Source: Prochlorococcus sp. AG-409-J19 (GTDB lineage Bacteria > Cyanobacteriota > Cyanobacteriia > PCC-6307 > Cyanobiaceae). From it: a DNA stretch of 64,000 nt. The stretch spans positions 1-64,000 of the forward strand of contig QCKC01000005.1 in the NCBI GenBank assembly GCA_003215635.1, written 5' to 3'. Under the pieces are notes generated by a model, which made no database searches, was not told the DNA's origin, and saw only the letters and a list, made by a program, of their open reading frames with translations. Positions 17,439-27,502 of the stretch are shown one piece after another (within the stretch, counting starts at the first letter, position 1; the number at the start of each line of letters is the position of its first letter). A program made the translations under genes and the position numbers.

Positions 17439-17693
17439 GTATCCAATTTGCTTACCCTGAGTTGACAAAGATTGTTACAAATTTCCTTTATGTAAATTTT
17501 TAAGATAAGGGAAAGAATTTTCCTTATGTCCTCTTGGATAAGGCAAGGGGCAAATCCCTAGTTGCTTTGTTGGGGTTCTCTAAGCAAGTGGTGGATTGGT
17601 CTAAGTAGGAATTGGGTTAATGTTTTTTCAATAAATGCTTCTATTCATTGAGGTATTGCTCAATCAGAAGAATCTTTAGAGAAGTGTCTGGAA

Positions 17694-17767
17694 CGCCCCC
17701 TGTTGGATTCGAACCAACGACCTGCTGCTTAGAAGGCAGATGCTCTATCCAGCTGAGCTAAGGGAGC
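17694..17767 (-). tRNA. tRNA-Arg (anticodon TCT)
   Basis: 74 nt read on the minus strand. The acceptor GCTCCCT pairs with AGGGGGC (one G:U pair); the D arm is GCTC/GAGC; the T arm is TTGG/CCAA around TTCGAAT; the anticodon loop is CTTCTAA. The outermost anticodon-stem pair appears to be T opposite C. No CCA is encoded. The 256 bp up to the 94-aa gene's palindrome contain no gene I can support. Confidence 0.95.
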
Positions 17768-17832
17768 CTGTAGACATTCTGACAGCGTGAGCAAGCTAGG
17801 CGGTTTATGGTTGTGTCTTGCTCACACGGTTA

Positions 17833-18657
17833 ATGATGGTGGCAAGACGGCTAAGTGATAGTCAGAAGAGAAAACTTGTTCAAAGTTTCTGCGATGGGGA
17901 AACTTTGACTAATCTTGCCTTGGAGAATGGATGCAGCCCTAATACCGTAAGCAGAACGGTTAAAGCTTCATTGACTGCGGAGGAATACACTGCGGTGAAA
18001 ATAGCGAGATCAAAAGGAGAGACTTCTTTGGCAAATTCATTAAAGGTGGATTTGTCTCTAAATAACCAAATTGAAGTGGTAACTGTAGAGAACAATCATT
18101 TACAAGATCATGTGGATAATTCAATAGCCTCTAAAGAGAATATGAAGGTGAATTCTTTAGATATAGATGACTCAACTGTTAAAAACCTTGCATTGGACGA
18201 TGCTGATGACTTTAACTCAGATCAAGATGAACAAGTTGTCACTGAAGATGATTTTGAATCCCAGTCTTCCACTGATACATCAATTAATCATTTTCAAGAG
18301 CTTGTTCCACTAGATACTGGCTTGCTGTTGTCAGAATCAGAGAATATAGAATGTAAATCATTAGCTCCAGGAATTTTGCCTGATACTGTTTATATGCTTG
18401 TAGATAAAACAATTGAGTTGGATGCTAGGCCTCTTAGTGATTTTCCTGAATTGGGTAGAATTCAGAATTCAGAATTGGATTTAAAGGCAATTTCTATTTT
18501 CTCTAACCCTAGGTCGGCTAAGCGCCAATGTGGAAGGAGTCAGAGAGTTATAAAAATACCCGATACTTCTGTCTTTGAAATTTCTGTTCCTTACTTGTTG
18601 TCTAGAGGTATTACACGCCTGGTACTTGAGGGAACTTTAATATCTCTAGATAAGTAA
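17833..18657 (+). CDS. HTH-domain protein with acidic linker
   Basis: 274 aa. Residues 1-60 form a resolvase/transposase-like helix-turn-helix (SDSQKRKLVQSFCDGETL, then NGCSPNTVSRTVKASL). Residues about 80-165 are acidic and low-complexity, rich in Asp, Glu, Ser and Asn. The C-terminal 100 residues form a compact domain with VDKTIELDARPLSDFPELG and RGITRLVLEGTL. I start at ATG 17833; an ATG follows immediately. It begins 65 nt beyond the divergent tRNA-Arg. The target sites and the role of the C-terminal domain are unknown. Confidence 0.7.
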   Translation: MMVARRLSDSQKRKLVQSFCDGETLTNLALENGCSPNTVSRTVKASLTAEEYTAVKIARSKGETSLANSLKVDLSLNNQIEVVTVENNHLQDHVDNSIASKENMKVNSLDIDDSTVKNLALDDADDFNSDQDEQVVTEDDFESQSSTDTSINHFQELVPLDTGLLLSESENIECKSLAPGILPDTVYMLVDKTIELDARPLSDFPELGRIQNSELDLKAISIFSNPRSAKRQCGRSQRVIKIPDTSVFEISVPYLLSRGITRLVLEGTLISLDK

Positions 18658-18671
18658 TTTTATTTTGTAAT

Positions 18672-18899
18672 CTACTCTTCTTTGTTATGGCTTTCAAGTA
18701 GTTGTGCTGCAGAACATCCTCCACTTACAACTCCAACAACTATTGAGAGCCCTATTACAAATCCAGTTGGTAGTGGAACTGTTTCTGTAAAGCCAAGCTG
18801 AAGTTTAGTTTTATCTTTTAAGTTTTGAGTGCCTAGACATAAGACAATCATAAGTAAGAAACCGCTGGCAATACTGTTGATAAACATTTTGAGGTTCAT
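18672..18899 (-). CDS. LapA/DUF1049-like small membrane protein
   Basis: 75 aa with two hydrophobic helices (residues about 7-24 and 45-62) and the DUF1049 pattern: Q-N-L in the first helix end, a short beta-like stretch KLQLGFTETVPLPTG, then a second helix GFVIGLSIVVGVVSGG. LapA proteins in enterobacteria take part in lipopolysaccharide assembly; the cyanobacterial role is unknown. It follows rsmI on the same strand. Confidence 0.7.
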   Translation of the reverse strand: MNLKMFINSIASGFLLMIVLCLGTQNLKDKTKLQLGFTETVPLPTGFVIGLSIVVGVVSGGCSAAQLLESHNKEE

Positions 18900-18951
18900 T
18901 TTAGAAAGTAAAATAGTTTTTTTGGATTAATTGGGATTGGATTTTAATTTC

Positions 18952-19803
18952 TCATTTTTTATGGAGAAGTGCGTAGATAGATCTTCGGGAGCGTTTATAA
19001 GTTGTGGACAATTCTTTTGAGGCTTCTATCGCACTGGCCCCATTCGCAATTAACATTTTGAGATCTTTGAGTAATGCATCATCATTCTCTTGGGAAGGAG
19101 TAATTGGATTGGCTCCTCCTAGTACAAGAGTAAATTCCCCTATAGGTTTATTAAGGGAGAAATGTTCTAAGACTTCTCCGATTGTTTTACCTAGTTGTTG
19201 TTCATGTACTTTAGTCAGTTCTCGAGCAACTCTTAACGGTCTATCTGATCCACAAGTTTCTAAAAGCTCTTGCAACAGTTTTTTTAGCCTATGAGGAGCT
19301 TCATAAATAATAATTGTACGAGGTTCCGCGGCTATTTCCTTTAGACGTTCTTTCCTTTCCCTTCCTTTGAAAGGAAGAAAACCTTCAAAGCAGAATCTTT
19401 GGGTTCCCAACCCACTAATTACAAGTGCAGTTGTTGCGGCACAAGGGCCTGGAATGCAAATGATTTCATGGCCTGCTTCGTATGCAGTTGCAATTAGATC
19501 CTCCCCAGGATCGCTTATCCCTGGAAGCCCGGCATCACTAATTAGAGCAATACTTTGACCTTGCTCTAATAGTTCTAAAAGTTGGGGAATTCTACTCTTA
19601 TTGTTGTGTTTGTGGAAACTTACAAGTTTTGCTTCAGTTCTAATTTTTTTAATTAACTGTCCGCTATGACGTGTGTCTTCACAAGCGATAGCTGAAACTT
19701 TTTCAAGAATGGATTTTGCTCTAGGGGAAAGGTCTCCTAGATTACCTATAGGTGTCCCAACTACGTAAAGCACACCAGGAGCTGGTTCAAGTCGATAGCT
19801 CAA
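18952..19803 (-). CDS. rsmI: 16S rRNA 2'-O-ribose C1402 methyltransferase
   Basis: SAM-dependent methylation of C1402 in the ribosomal P site. 283 aa with VVGTPIGNLGDLSPRA near the N-terminus, ACEDTRHSG and ISDAGLPGISDPG, all diagnostic of RsmI. A TTG start at 19803 is supported by AGAGGGG about eight bases upstream. It is divergent from cysQ with a 26-nt gap when the cysQ ATG at 19830 is used. Confidence 0.94.
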   Translation of the reverse strand: MSYRLEPAPGVLYVVGTPIGNLGDLSPRAKSILEKVSAIACEDTRHSGQLIKKIRTEAKLVSFHKHNNKSRIPQLLELLEQGQSIALISDAGLPGISDPGEDLIATAYEAGHEIICIPGPCAATTALVISGLGTQRFCFEGFLPFKGRERKERLKEIAAEPRTIIIYEAPHRLKKLLQELLETCGSDRPLRVARELTKVHEQQLGKTIGEVLEHFSLNKPIGEFTLVLGGANPITPSQENDDALLKDLKMLIANGASAIEASKELSTTYKRSRRSIYALLHKK

Positions 19804-19829
19804 AATGTATACCCCTCTTGGAAATCATT

Positions 19830-20744
19830 ATGTCAAGTACTCCTTTAGTTTTCTCTGGGGTTAGCTTGGAGTCTCTTTTAAAGCAACTTAGGCTTCTGAG
19901 CTGGGGGGCAGCAGATATTTTGAGAGCATATGCCCGGGGGGAGCAGCCCCCGTATGGGTTCCCTTTGGTACTCAATGTTGAAGATGGAGGAGATGGGCCC
20001 GTTACGGCTGCTGATCTTGCTGTAAACAGTTGGTTGATTAGTGGTTTGGAATCTTGTTTCGAATCTGCCTCTTGGAAAGTCATTAGCGAGGAATCAGTAA
20101 AAGATTCGTTTTTAGATAAAGAGGTTAGAGGAGCCGATTGGTTGTGGATTCTTGATCCTCTTGATGGTACTAAGGATTTTTTGCAAGGTACAGGCGAATA
20201 CGCTGTTCATTTGGCTTTAGTTCATAAGCAAAAATCTGTTTTGGGAGTTGTTGTTTTGCCTGAGAAAGATGAATTGTGGTTTGGAATAGATGATTTTGGT
20301 GCTTGGTGTGAAGATAGGAAAGGGCAAAAAAACTTTGTGAAATTTAGTGAGCGTAGATATATTAAGGACTTAATTTTAGTCGCAAGTCGAAATCACCGAG
20401 ATGTGAGATTGGAAACTTTGCTGGCAAATCTTGAAATAGGAAGCTCTAGGTCTGTAGGAAGTGTTGGGTGCAAAATTGCAACAATTTTGCGAGGTGAGAC
20501 TGATATTTATATTTCTCTTTCAGGTAAAACAGCCCCTAAAGATTGGGATATGGCTGCCCCTGAGGCGATATTAAAGGCGGCTGGTGGTCGCTTTACCCAT
20601 GCAGATGGTATTGAACTTAGATATAACAAAGGGGACTTTCTTCAACAGGGATGTTTGATAGCTAGCCACGGATATTCGCATCATGAAATATGCGAAAAGG
20701 TATTATCAGAACTTAAGTATATTGATCCTGAATTTAAGGTGTGA
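19830..20744 (+). CDS. cysQ: 3'(2'),5'-bisphosphate nucleotidase (CysQ-type, IMPase family)
   Basis: Removes the 3'-phosphate from PAP or PAPS in sulfate assimilation. The inositol-monophosphatase metal motifs are present: WILDPLDGTKDF near residue 105 and PKDWDMAAPEAILKAAGG near residue 235. The frame is open further upstream, into rsmI, but ATG 19830 (MSSTPLVFSG) gives 304 aa and avoids overlap. The exact substrate among bisphosphate nucleotides is inferred from the family. Confidence 0.9.
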   Translation: MSSTPLVFSGVSLESLLKQLRLLSWGAADILRAYARGEQPPYGFPLVLNVEDGGDGPVTAADLAVNSWLISGLESCFESASWKVISEESVKDSFLDKEVRGADWLWILDPLDGTKDFLQGTGEYAVHLALVHKQKSVLGVVVLPEKDELWFGIDDFGAWCEDRKGQKNFVKFSERRYIKDLILVASRNHRDVRLETLLANLEIGSSRSVGSVGCKIATILRGETDIYISLSGKTAPKDWDMAAPEAILKAAGGRFTHADGIELRYNKGDFLQQGCLIASHGYSHHEICEKVLSELKYIDPEFKV

Positions 20745-20749
20745 GAAGT

Positions 20750-22915
20750 TTAGTTTAACGGCGCAACAGGAGTTGGGGACGGCTCGGATTGGAAATCATC
20801 TCCATTTTGAGGAACTCCTCTTAGAGTTAAGTTGATGCGACCACGATTGTCGATTTCTCTTACTCGTACAGTTACTTCATCACCGACTTTGACAACATCC
20901 TCAACTTTCTCAACACGGGCTTCGGAAAGTTGTGAAATATGAATCATTCCTTCCTTGCCAGGAAGGATTTCAACAAAAGCTCCGATAGGAATAATCCTTG
21001 TAATGGCACCTGTAAAGATTTCTCCTTCGTTAACTTTTCTTGTTAGGCCCTCGATAATTCGTTGAGCTTCTTCGGCCGCTGCGCCGTCATGGGAGGCAAT
21101 AGTAACTATTCCTCCATCTTCTATATCAATTTTGGTATTAGTTCTTTCAGTTATGCCTTTGATAGTTCTTCCGCCAGGACCGATTACGGTACCAATTAAT
21201 TCAGGATCAATTCTAAAACTAAGTAGTCTAGGTGCGTGGGGGGATAAAGCATCTCTAGGGGTGTCAATCACTTCAAGCATTTTTTCTAATATATGTAATC
21301 TTGCTGGCCTTGCCTGATTAACAGCTTCCGCAATTGTTTGAACTGGTAAACCAGTTATTTTCATGTCCATTTGAAGTGCAGTGATACCTTTTTCTGTACC
21401 TGCGACTTTGAAATCCATGTCTCCAAGGAAGTCTTCTATACCTTGAATATCAGTGAGAATTCTTATCTCTTTGTCTTCTTTTATTAGTCCCATGGCTGCA
21501 CCACTAACTGGAGCTTTTAAAGGTACTCCAGCATCCATTAGGGCAAGAGTGCTTCCACACACTGAACCCATAGAAGTTGATCCATTGGAACTCAATACTT
21601 CACTAACTACCCTTAGGACATATGGAAAAGTATCTTTGGCAGGCAATACTGGAATGATTGCTCTTTCTGCCAATGCTCCATGACCTATCTCCCTACGGCC
21701 AGGGGATCTCATTGGGCGTGTTTCTCCTACAGAAAAAGGAGGAAAATTGTAGTGGTGTATATATGTTTTCTCTGTATTTGGATTTAGATCATCCATCTCT
21801 TGGGCGTCGCTAGGTGTTCCTAAAGTGGCAGTTGATAGAACTTGGGTTAGTCCTCTTTGGAAAAGGCCAGATCCATGCACTCTTTTAGGAAGCACACCTG
21901 CAGCAGCATCTATTTTACGAACTTCATCCAACTTCCTACCATCAACTCTCTTACCTTCTTTAATAATTTGCTCACGCATTAGCTTTTTAGTTAAAGCTTT
22001 GAAGTTATTGCTTAGAGCCTTGTTGTTTTCAGTAACTTGCTTGCGAACAGAGTTGTCTTCTTTGAGAGATTGAATAGTTGTTGAAGTTTCTTCTTTAATT
22101 GTGTCTAGTTTTTGATCTCGTTCGCTTTTTGTTTGATCAAATTGTTTTAGAACTTCCCCAATTGCCTTGCTGCAGTTTTTCTCTAAGTATGCTGAAATCG
22201 TATTGTCAACAGATTGCTTCTCTGGTTTTACTTGCTCGATTTCTAGTTCTTTTAGTATTGATTGTTGTGCTTTGATTAATTCACTAACAGCTTCATAACC
22301 AAAATCAACTGCTTCAATAACATCTTGTTCAGTGAGTTGGTTCGCTCCAGCTTCAACCATAACAACACCATCTGGGGTTCCAGCAACAATTAAATCGAGA
22401 TCCCCTCTTTCAATTTCTCTATAGCTTGGATTTAGGACGAAATCATCCCCCAGGAGTCCTACCCTCACGGCAGCCATAGGACCTAGAAAGGGGATCTTTG
22501 CAAGAAGTGTTGCCATAGATGCGCCTGTAACAGCAAGGACATCTGCAGGCACCCTTTCGTCAAGGGAGAGACAACTTGCGACTATTTGAATGTCATCCCG
22601 CATCCAACTTGGGAAAAGGGGACGCATGGGTCGGTCAATAAGACGAGCAATGAGAGTTGCTCTTTCTGGCGGCCTTGCTTCTCTTCTCATGAAGCTACCT
22701 GGAATTCGTCCAGCGGCGTAAAGCCTTTCCTCGTAATCGCAAACAAGAGGAAGGAAATCTATCCCTTCTCGCCCTGTTGATTGGGTGGCTGTAACGAGGA
22801 CTGCGGTATCTCCGCATTCCATCATCACTGATCCTCCGGCCTGAGGCGCATAACGCCCAGTAGTCAATCGAATCTCCCGACCATCAAAGGAGATCGATTT
22901 TGTCTGACCTTGCAC
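20750..22915 (-). CDS. pnp: Polyribonucleotide nucleotidyltransferase (PNPase)
   Basis: Phosphorolytic 3'-5' exoribonuclease and part of RNA decay complexes. Two RNase PH domains are visible (the first with [11 protein letters not shown] and [12 protein letters not shown], the second with [12 protein letters not shown]), then a KH domain ([13 protein letters not shown]) and an S1 domain ([28 protein letters not shown]). The GTG at 22915 gives the usual N-terminus [12 protein letters not shown] and 721 aa; an ATG at 22954 would add 13 residues. The terminal tail is acidic and proline-rich. Confidence 0.95.
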   Translation of the reverse strand: MQGQTKSISFDGREIRLTTGRYAPQAGGSVMMECGDTAVLVTATQSTGREGIDFLPLVCDYEERLYAAGRIPGSFMRREARPPERATLIARLIDRPMRPLFPSWMRDDIQIVASCLSLDERVPADVLAVTGASMATLLAKIPFLGPMAAVRVGLLGDDFVLNPSYREIERGDLDLIVAGTPDGVVMVEAGANQLTEQDVIEAVDFGYEAVSELIKAQQSILKELEIEQVKPEKQSVDNTISAYLEKNCSKAIGEVLKQFDQTKSERDQKLDTIKEETSTTIQSLKEDNSVRKQVTENNKALSNNFKALTKKLMREQIIKEGKRVDGRKLDEVRKIDAAAGVLPKRVHGSGLFQRGLTQVLSTATLGTPSDAQEMDDLNPNTEKTYIHHYNFPPFSVGETRPMRSPGRREIGHGALAERAIIPVLPAKDTFPYVLRVVSEVLSSNGSTSMGSVCGSTLALMDAGVPLKAPVSGAAMGLIKEDKEIRILTDIQGIEDFLGDMDFKVAGTEKGITALQMDMKITGLPVQTIAEAVNQARPARLHILEKMLEVIDTPRDALSPHAPRLLSFRIDPELIGTVIGPGGRTIKGITERTNTKIDIEDGGIVTIASHDGAAAEEAQRIIEGLTRKVNEGEIFTGAITRIIPIGAFVEILPGKEGMIHISQLSEARVEKVEDVVKVGDEVTVRVREIDNRGRINLTLRGVPQNGDDFQSEPSPTPVAPLN

Positions 22916-23100
22916 TTGATTTTTATGGCTTTTTATCTTGCAGCATTCTTGCATTTAATAGGCAAACTTGCCGCAGCAAGTATTTCAATCTTTTTTTTAA
23001 ACGATGGCCATATCGATAAATCGCTGTCTCAGAAAGGCTTTGTGATTATTATCTTGAAATGTTTTGGTTAGCCATTATTTAATTAATTGCCAAAAAAGTT

Positions 23101-23403
23101 TTACCAGCTTGATTTAACTACTCCTGGTAGTTCACCTTTGTGAGCTCTTTCCCTTAGTTGATTCCTGCACAGTCCAAAATCACGATATACGCCTCTAGGT
23201 TTACCTGTTGCCCAGCAACGGTTTCTCATGCGGCTAGGAGCGCTATTGCGCGGCAAGGCTTGGATTTTTCTATGAATCTCTAGTCGTTCCATTGGATCTT
23301 TAGCGGCATTAAAGGCTGCTAAAAGAGCTGAGCGCTTTGCTGAGTAGCGCTCTACAAGTTTTTTGCGCTTTACATCGCGCGCGATCATTGACTTTTTTGC
23401 CAT
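23101..23403 (-). CDS. rpsN: 30S ribosomal protein S14
   Basis: 100-aa zinc-free (long) form of S14: [20 protein letters not shown] at the start and the signature [20 protein letters not shown], with no CxxC ribbon. It is basic throughout. It stands alone between pnp and rseP with gaps of roughly 130-185 nt, so it may have its own promoter. Confidence 0.97.
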   Translation of the reverse strand: MAKKSMIARDVKRKKLVERYSAKRSALLAAFNAAKDPMERLEIHRKIQALPRNSAPSRMRNRCWATGKPRGVYRDFGLCRNQLRERAHKGELPGVVKSSW

Positions 23404-23532
23404 GCAGCTGTTGCAAAATGGACTAACCGAATGTGAATGCTAACTCTTCGCATGACCTAATAGGGTTAACTCGAGTTCTAAAGCTTGAAATATTGTTCTA
23501 TAAATTTCCCTTAGTCGGATGTTTATTAGTTT

Positions 23533-24615
23533 TTAGCGACCGATTAGCTGTCTCACTATTGGTAATTGGCTAGTGTCTTTTACGATCAACACAATGCTAA
23601 GACCTACTAACAAAACAAAACCTGATTGAATGAAAGCTATTTGTAATCGTTCTGGTACTGGTCGCCCACGAATAACTTCTATTAAGAGCAGAACCATTTG
23701 ACCTCCGTCCAAAAGGGGTAGAGGTAAAGAGTTTAGGACTGCAAGATTTATAGAAATTAATGCTGCAAAGAGAATTACTCCAGAACTACCCTGCTCCGAA
23801 AGTTGTGCGCCTATTTCGATAATCTTTACCGGTCCACTTAATTGTTGAGAAGTAGTAGCAAAATCTGTAAAAAGGCCTTTATAGCCTTCAATTGTTTTGC
23901 TCAAAAGATCAGTGAATTGAAGATCAGCTTGATTGAGAACTTCGAAAAAATCTGAAGGGGGTCTCATCTCCCCAGTCACATTTGGCTGCAATTGAGCTCC
24001 TACTTTGCCGATCCCTTTTTGATTTGTGGGCGAAAGAGTTAAGGAATTTCTATTGCCCTCTCTGATTAAATCCAATTCCAATTTTTTATTTGGTGAACCT
24101 TTTATTGTTTTGACAAGATTTTGAACAGCTTCTTGTCCGCTCCCTAAATTATTACCATTGATGGTGATAATTCTGTCCCCTGGGATAAGACCAGCTGATT
24201 CTGCTGCTTGGCCAGGTTGGATAGTTACAAGTAGGACTCCAGGCTCTGGCTCGCCAGGCAGTCCAATGAAAGTGTTTTGACCGATAAGTACTATCCAGGC
24301 AAGTAAAAGATTTGCAATTACACCTGCTGAGATAACTATTGCGCGTTGCCAAATAGGTCTATTCCTTAAAAGGTTTGGGTCGTTTTTAGGAATATCGCTT
24401 TCTTCATCTTCGTCTGGGAATGAGACGAAGCCTCCTAATGGGATTGCTCTGATGGCATAAGTGACACCATTATTGGTCTTTTTGAATAAAGCTGGTCCAA
24501 AGCCAATTGAGAAACCATTGACATGAATTCCTTGACATCTTGCTGCAAGGAAATGTCCTGCTTCATGGATGACAATTAATAGTCCTAGAACAGCTAGCGA
24601 TTCAAGTATGTTCAT
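23533..24615 (-). CDS. rseP: Site-2 membrane metalloprotease (RseP/MlaM50 type)
   Basis: Intramembrane zinc protease of family M50. 360 aa: HEAGHF at residues 17-22 within the first membrane helix, a PDZ domain around residues 110-200 (PGQAAESAGLIPGDRIITING), and the second metal motif PLPLLDGGQ near residue 300. In other bacteria such enzymes cleave anti-sigma factors and signal-peptide remnants; the substrate here is unknown. It follows serS by 19 nt. Confidence 0.93.
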   Translation of the reverse strand: MNILESLAVLGLLIVIHEAGHFLAARCQGIHVNGFSIGFGPALFKKTNNGVTYAIRAIPLGGFVSFPDEDEESDIPKNDPNLLRNRPIWQRAIVISAGVIANLLLAWIVLIGQNTFIGLPGEPEPGVLLVTIQPGQAAESAGLIPGDRIITINGNNLGSGQEAVQNLVKTIKGSPNKKLELDLIREGNRNSLTLSPTNQKGIGKVGAQLQPNVTGEMRPPSDFFEVLNQADLQFTDLLSKTIEGYKGLFTDFATTSQQLSGPVKIIEIGAQLSEQGSSGVILFAALISINLAVLNSLPLPLLDGGQMVLLLIEVIRGRPVPERLQIAFIQSGFVLLVGLSIVLIVKDTSQLPIVRQLIGR

Positions 24616-24634
24616 TCAAATTTCATTTTTCGGT

Positions 24635-25912
24635 TCAATTGGGAGTGAGTACACTTTTCCCAAAATAGGGGATTAGGGCTGTTGGCAATCTGACACTACC
24701 GTCGGATTGTTGTCCATTTTCTAGAAGAGCAGCCATTGTTCTTCCAACTGCCAATCCACTGCCATTAAGAGTGTGCAAGAGAAGTGTGTTTTTTCCTGCT
24801 TTGGTTCGTATGGATGCACGTCTAGCTTGAAAATCTCCACAAATACTGCAACTTGAGATCTCTCTATAGGTTTTTGCACCAGGAAGCCAAACTTCTAGAT
24901 CAAAAGTTCTTTGAGCTGAAAAGCCCAGATCTCCAGTGCATATATCAACAACTCTGTAGGGAAGTTCCAGCTCTTTTAAAACGGCTTCAGCATCAGCTGT
25001 TATTTGTTCATGTGCATTTTCTGATTCCTCAGGGTTAATGAACCAATACAACTCAACTTTGTTGAATTGATGTAATCGTATGAGCCCTCGAGTATCCCTC
25101 CCATAGCTTCCTGCTTCTCTTCGAAAACAAGGACTATATGCCACATATTTTAAGGGTAATTTTTCTTTTGGAATTATTTCTTCCCTATGCATTGACGTTA
25201 CAGGAACTTCAGCTGTGGGAGTTAACCAGAGATCATCCGCAGCACATTTGAAGCTTTCTTCTGCAAACTTTGGTAATTGACCTGAGCTTGTGAGACTAGT
25301 TGTATTAACAAGTACAGGGGGAAGAATTTCTTTATAACCCTTTTGAGTATGAAGATCGAGCATAAAGTTTATTAGTGCTCGTTCGAGTTTTGCCCCTTGA
25401 TCTATAAGAGTTACAAAACGGCTTTGTGCAATTTTGACGGAACGCTCAATATCGATAAGACCTAAGTAGTCTGCAATCTCCCAATGTTCTTTTAGGCCAT
25501 CTTCTTTGCGTGTTATTCCCCAAACCCGTATTTCCTGATTGCAAGTTTCATCTTTCCCCTCAGGACATTTAGAAGATGGCAGGTTTGGAAGCTTTAGTAA
25601 TTCATTTTTCAATTGCATTGAAAGTATTTTTTCTTCTTCCTCTAATTTTGAGACTTTTTGCTTTATGAGGTTTCCTTGCTCTCTGAGGTTTTTGATCTCT
25701 GAGCTGTTTGGATCTTGACCAGTTTGTATGAGCTTCCCAACGGCTTTCCCTATAAGGTTGCCTTCAGTCTGGAGACTAGTTCTTTGTTCATGGAGATTAC
25801 GTTGCCTTTGTGCATCTCTTTGTAAGGCTGTGATATCAAGTTGAAATCCGCGTCGACTCAATTGATGAGTAATGACAGTTGGATTTTCACGCACTAGACG
25901 GAGATCAAGCAC
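24635..25912 (-). CDS. serS: Seryl-tRNA synthetase
   Basis: Class II synthetase charging tRNA-Ser. 425 aa with an N-terminal coiled-coil arm (residues about 30-105), motif 2 in YVAYSPCFRREAGSYGRDT, and motif 3 in GSGLAVGRTMAALLEN near the C-terminus. The region EISSCSICGDFQARR is typical of SerRS. It lies in a minus-strand series between ycf46 and rseP. Confidence 0.97.
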   Translation of the reverse strand: MLDLRLVRENPTVITHQLSRRGFQLDITALQRDAQRQRNLHEQRTSLQTEGNLIGKAVGKLIQTGQDPNSSEIKNLREQGNLIKQKVSKLEEEEKILSMQLKNELLKLPNLPSSKCPEGKDETCNQEIRVWGITRKEDGLKEHWEIADYLGLIDIERSVKIAQSRFVTLIDQGAKLERALINFMLDLHTQKGYKEILPPVLVNTTSLTSSGQLPKFAEESFKCAADDLWLTPTAEVPVTSMHREEIIPKEKLPLKYVAYSPCFRREAGSYGRDTRGLIRLHQFNKVELYWFINPEESENAHEQITADAEAVLKELELPYRVVDICTGDLGFSAQRTFDLEVWLPGAKTYREISSCSICGDFQARRASIRTKAGKNTLLLHTLNGSGLAVGRTMAALLENGQQSDGSVRLPTALIPYFGKSVLTPN

Positions 25913-26020
25913 GAGGGTTACGACTCCAGGATTTGCAGCCTAATTGTTTTGGCCATTTCATTTTGTTTAAGTTGTTCTTCCCATAAAAAAAATTTAGATG
26001 AATTTCTTGAAAGAAGAAGT

Positions 26021-27502
26021 TTATTTTTTAAAAACTACTGAAGCTGGTCTTGCTCTTCCCGTTGATGCCCATTGCTTAAGGGAATCTAGTTGCTCCCGCG
26101 CAGTTCTTGAAAGAGGTACAAGTTGTGTTGCTGCCAAGATTAGATCTGTCTCTTGAAGCTCCCGTCTTTCGGCAAAGGCAAGATGCATAGCTTCTATTAC
26201 TGTTTGTTCAAGCTCTGCACCAGAAAATCCCTCCGTTCTATCTATAACTGAATTAAGAGGAATAGATAAATTTGGTCGTCTTTGCCTAATGTGTAGCTCG
26301 ATAATTCTAAACCTTTCTTCAATAGTTGGGAGATCAAGTAGAAAAATTTCGTCGAATCTACCTTTCCGAAGCAATTCCCCTGGGAGCCTTTCAACGCCAT
26401 TTGCAGTTGCAACAACAAATACAGCGGAAGTTTTTTCGGCCATCCATGTCAAAACATTTGCCAAGACTCTTTGACTGGTTCCACCATCACTTCTTGCATC
26501 ACCACCAAACCCCTTATCTATTTCATCTATCCAAAGTACACATGGAGCCATTGCCTCAGCTCTTTGAATTGTTTCTCTGGTTCTAGCTTCACTGGCTCCT
26601 ACTAACCCTGCAAAGAGACGCCCAACATCTAATCTAAGTAATGGCATTGACCAGCTTTGTGATATAGCTTTTGCGGTTAAGGATTTTCCTGTGCCTTGAG
26701 GTCCAACTAGCAATACGCCTCTGGGTAGTGGTAATCCAAAATCTCTGGCTTCGTCAGAAAAGGCTTGATGCCGTTGGGCAAGCCAGGATTTGAGTGCATC
26801 AAGACCCCCTATATCAGAAGGCTTTGCATTAGTTACGCAAAATTCCAGGACTTCACTACGTGCAATGGATTGACGTTTTTCTTCCAATACTTCAGAGAGA
26901 TCTTCTCGGCCAAGTTTTCCTCTTTGGGCCAAAGCTCTTGCTGCGACTTGCCTAACTCGAATTTCACTTAAACCACTACAAGCATGAGTAAGTTCCTCAA
27001 GAACATCACTTTCCAATGGGCAGTTGCTTTTCTGTGCAATATTTTGGAGGAGGTTTTTTATTTCTGGTTCTTGAGGAAGTGGTAAATCAAGGATGGTCAG
27101 TGTGTCGTCTAGATCATTTGGAGGTATCCAAGGACCTGAACAAAGGACAATAGTATGAGGTTTATGTCTTAAATCTCCTGATAAGTTTCTGAGAATTCTT
27201 GATATGCCAGGGTCTTCACAAAAACGATGAAAATCTTTTAGTAACAATATTGTTGGAATTTTTCCATCTAGTTTTTGTAGCCATTCGAGTACTGCAATTG
27301 GTTGCCTAGCTCCTAACCCTTCCGAGTTGATAAGTCCTTTTAGTCCTTGGATATAGTCCCAACTAGTCAATTGTCTTGGTAATAGTCTTTGGGCCGCTTG
27401 TTGAAGCAAAACCTCTACCCTTTCTTCTTCTCCACTTCTGATCCATATCAAGGGTGTCCTTGCACGAATCAGGAGATCAAGATGTTGTTCCCAGCTTTTC
27501 AT
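26021..27502 (-). CDS. ycf46: AAA+ ATPase, Ycf46 family
   Basis: 493 aa, the family found in cyanobacteria and some algal plastids and linked in Synechocystis to inorganic carbon response. The N-terminal half (about 1-220) is a non-catalytic ATPase-like domain. The second half is an AAA+ module: Walker A GPQGTGKS near residue 267, Walker B LWIDEID, sensor-1 VVATAN and a C-terminal lid. It overlaps the downstream end of the DUF177 gene by 4 nt. Confidence 0.92.
   Translation of the reverse strand: MKSWEQHLDLLIRARTPLIWIRSGEEERVEVLLQQAAQRLLPRQLTSWDYIQGLKGLINSEGLGARQPIAVLEWLQKLDGKIPTILLLKDFHRFCEDPGISRILRNLSGDLRHKPHTIVLCSGPWIPPNDLDDTLTILDLPLPQEPEIKNLLQNIAQKSNCPLESDVLEELTHACSGLSEIRVRQVAARALAQRGKLGREDLSEVLEEKRQSIARSEVLEFCVTNAKPSDIGGLDALKSWLAQRHQAFSDEARDFGLPLPRGVLLVGPQGTGKSLTAKAISQSWSMPLLRLDVGRLFAGLVGASEARTRETIQRAEAMAPCVLWIDEIDKGFGGDARSDGGTSQRVLANVLTWMAEKTSAVFVVATANGVERLPGELLRKGRFDEIFLLDLPTIEERFRIIELHIRQRRPNLSIPLNSVIDRTEGFSGAELEQTVIEAMHLAFAERRELQETDLILAATQLVPLSRTAREQLDSLKQWASTGRARPASVVFKK

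Noticed and set aside
22955-23100. Hairpin ACTTGC/GCAAGT and a T8 run upstream of pnp
   Set aside because: The T run is on the plus strand and 15 nt away from a 6-bp stem, while both flanking genes are on the minus strand. It may be part of the pnp leader, but the evidence is too thin.
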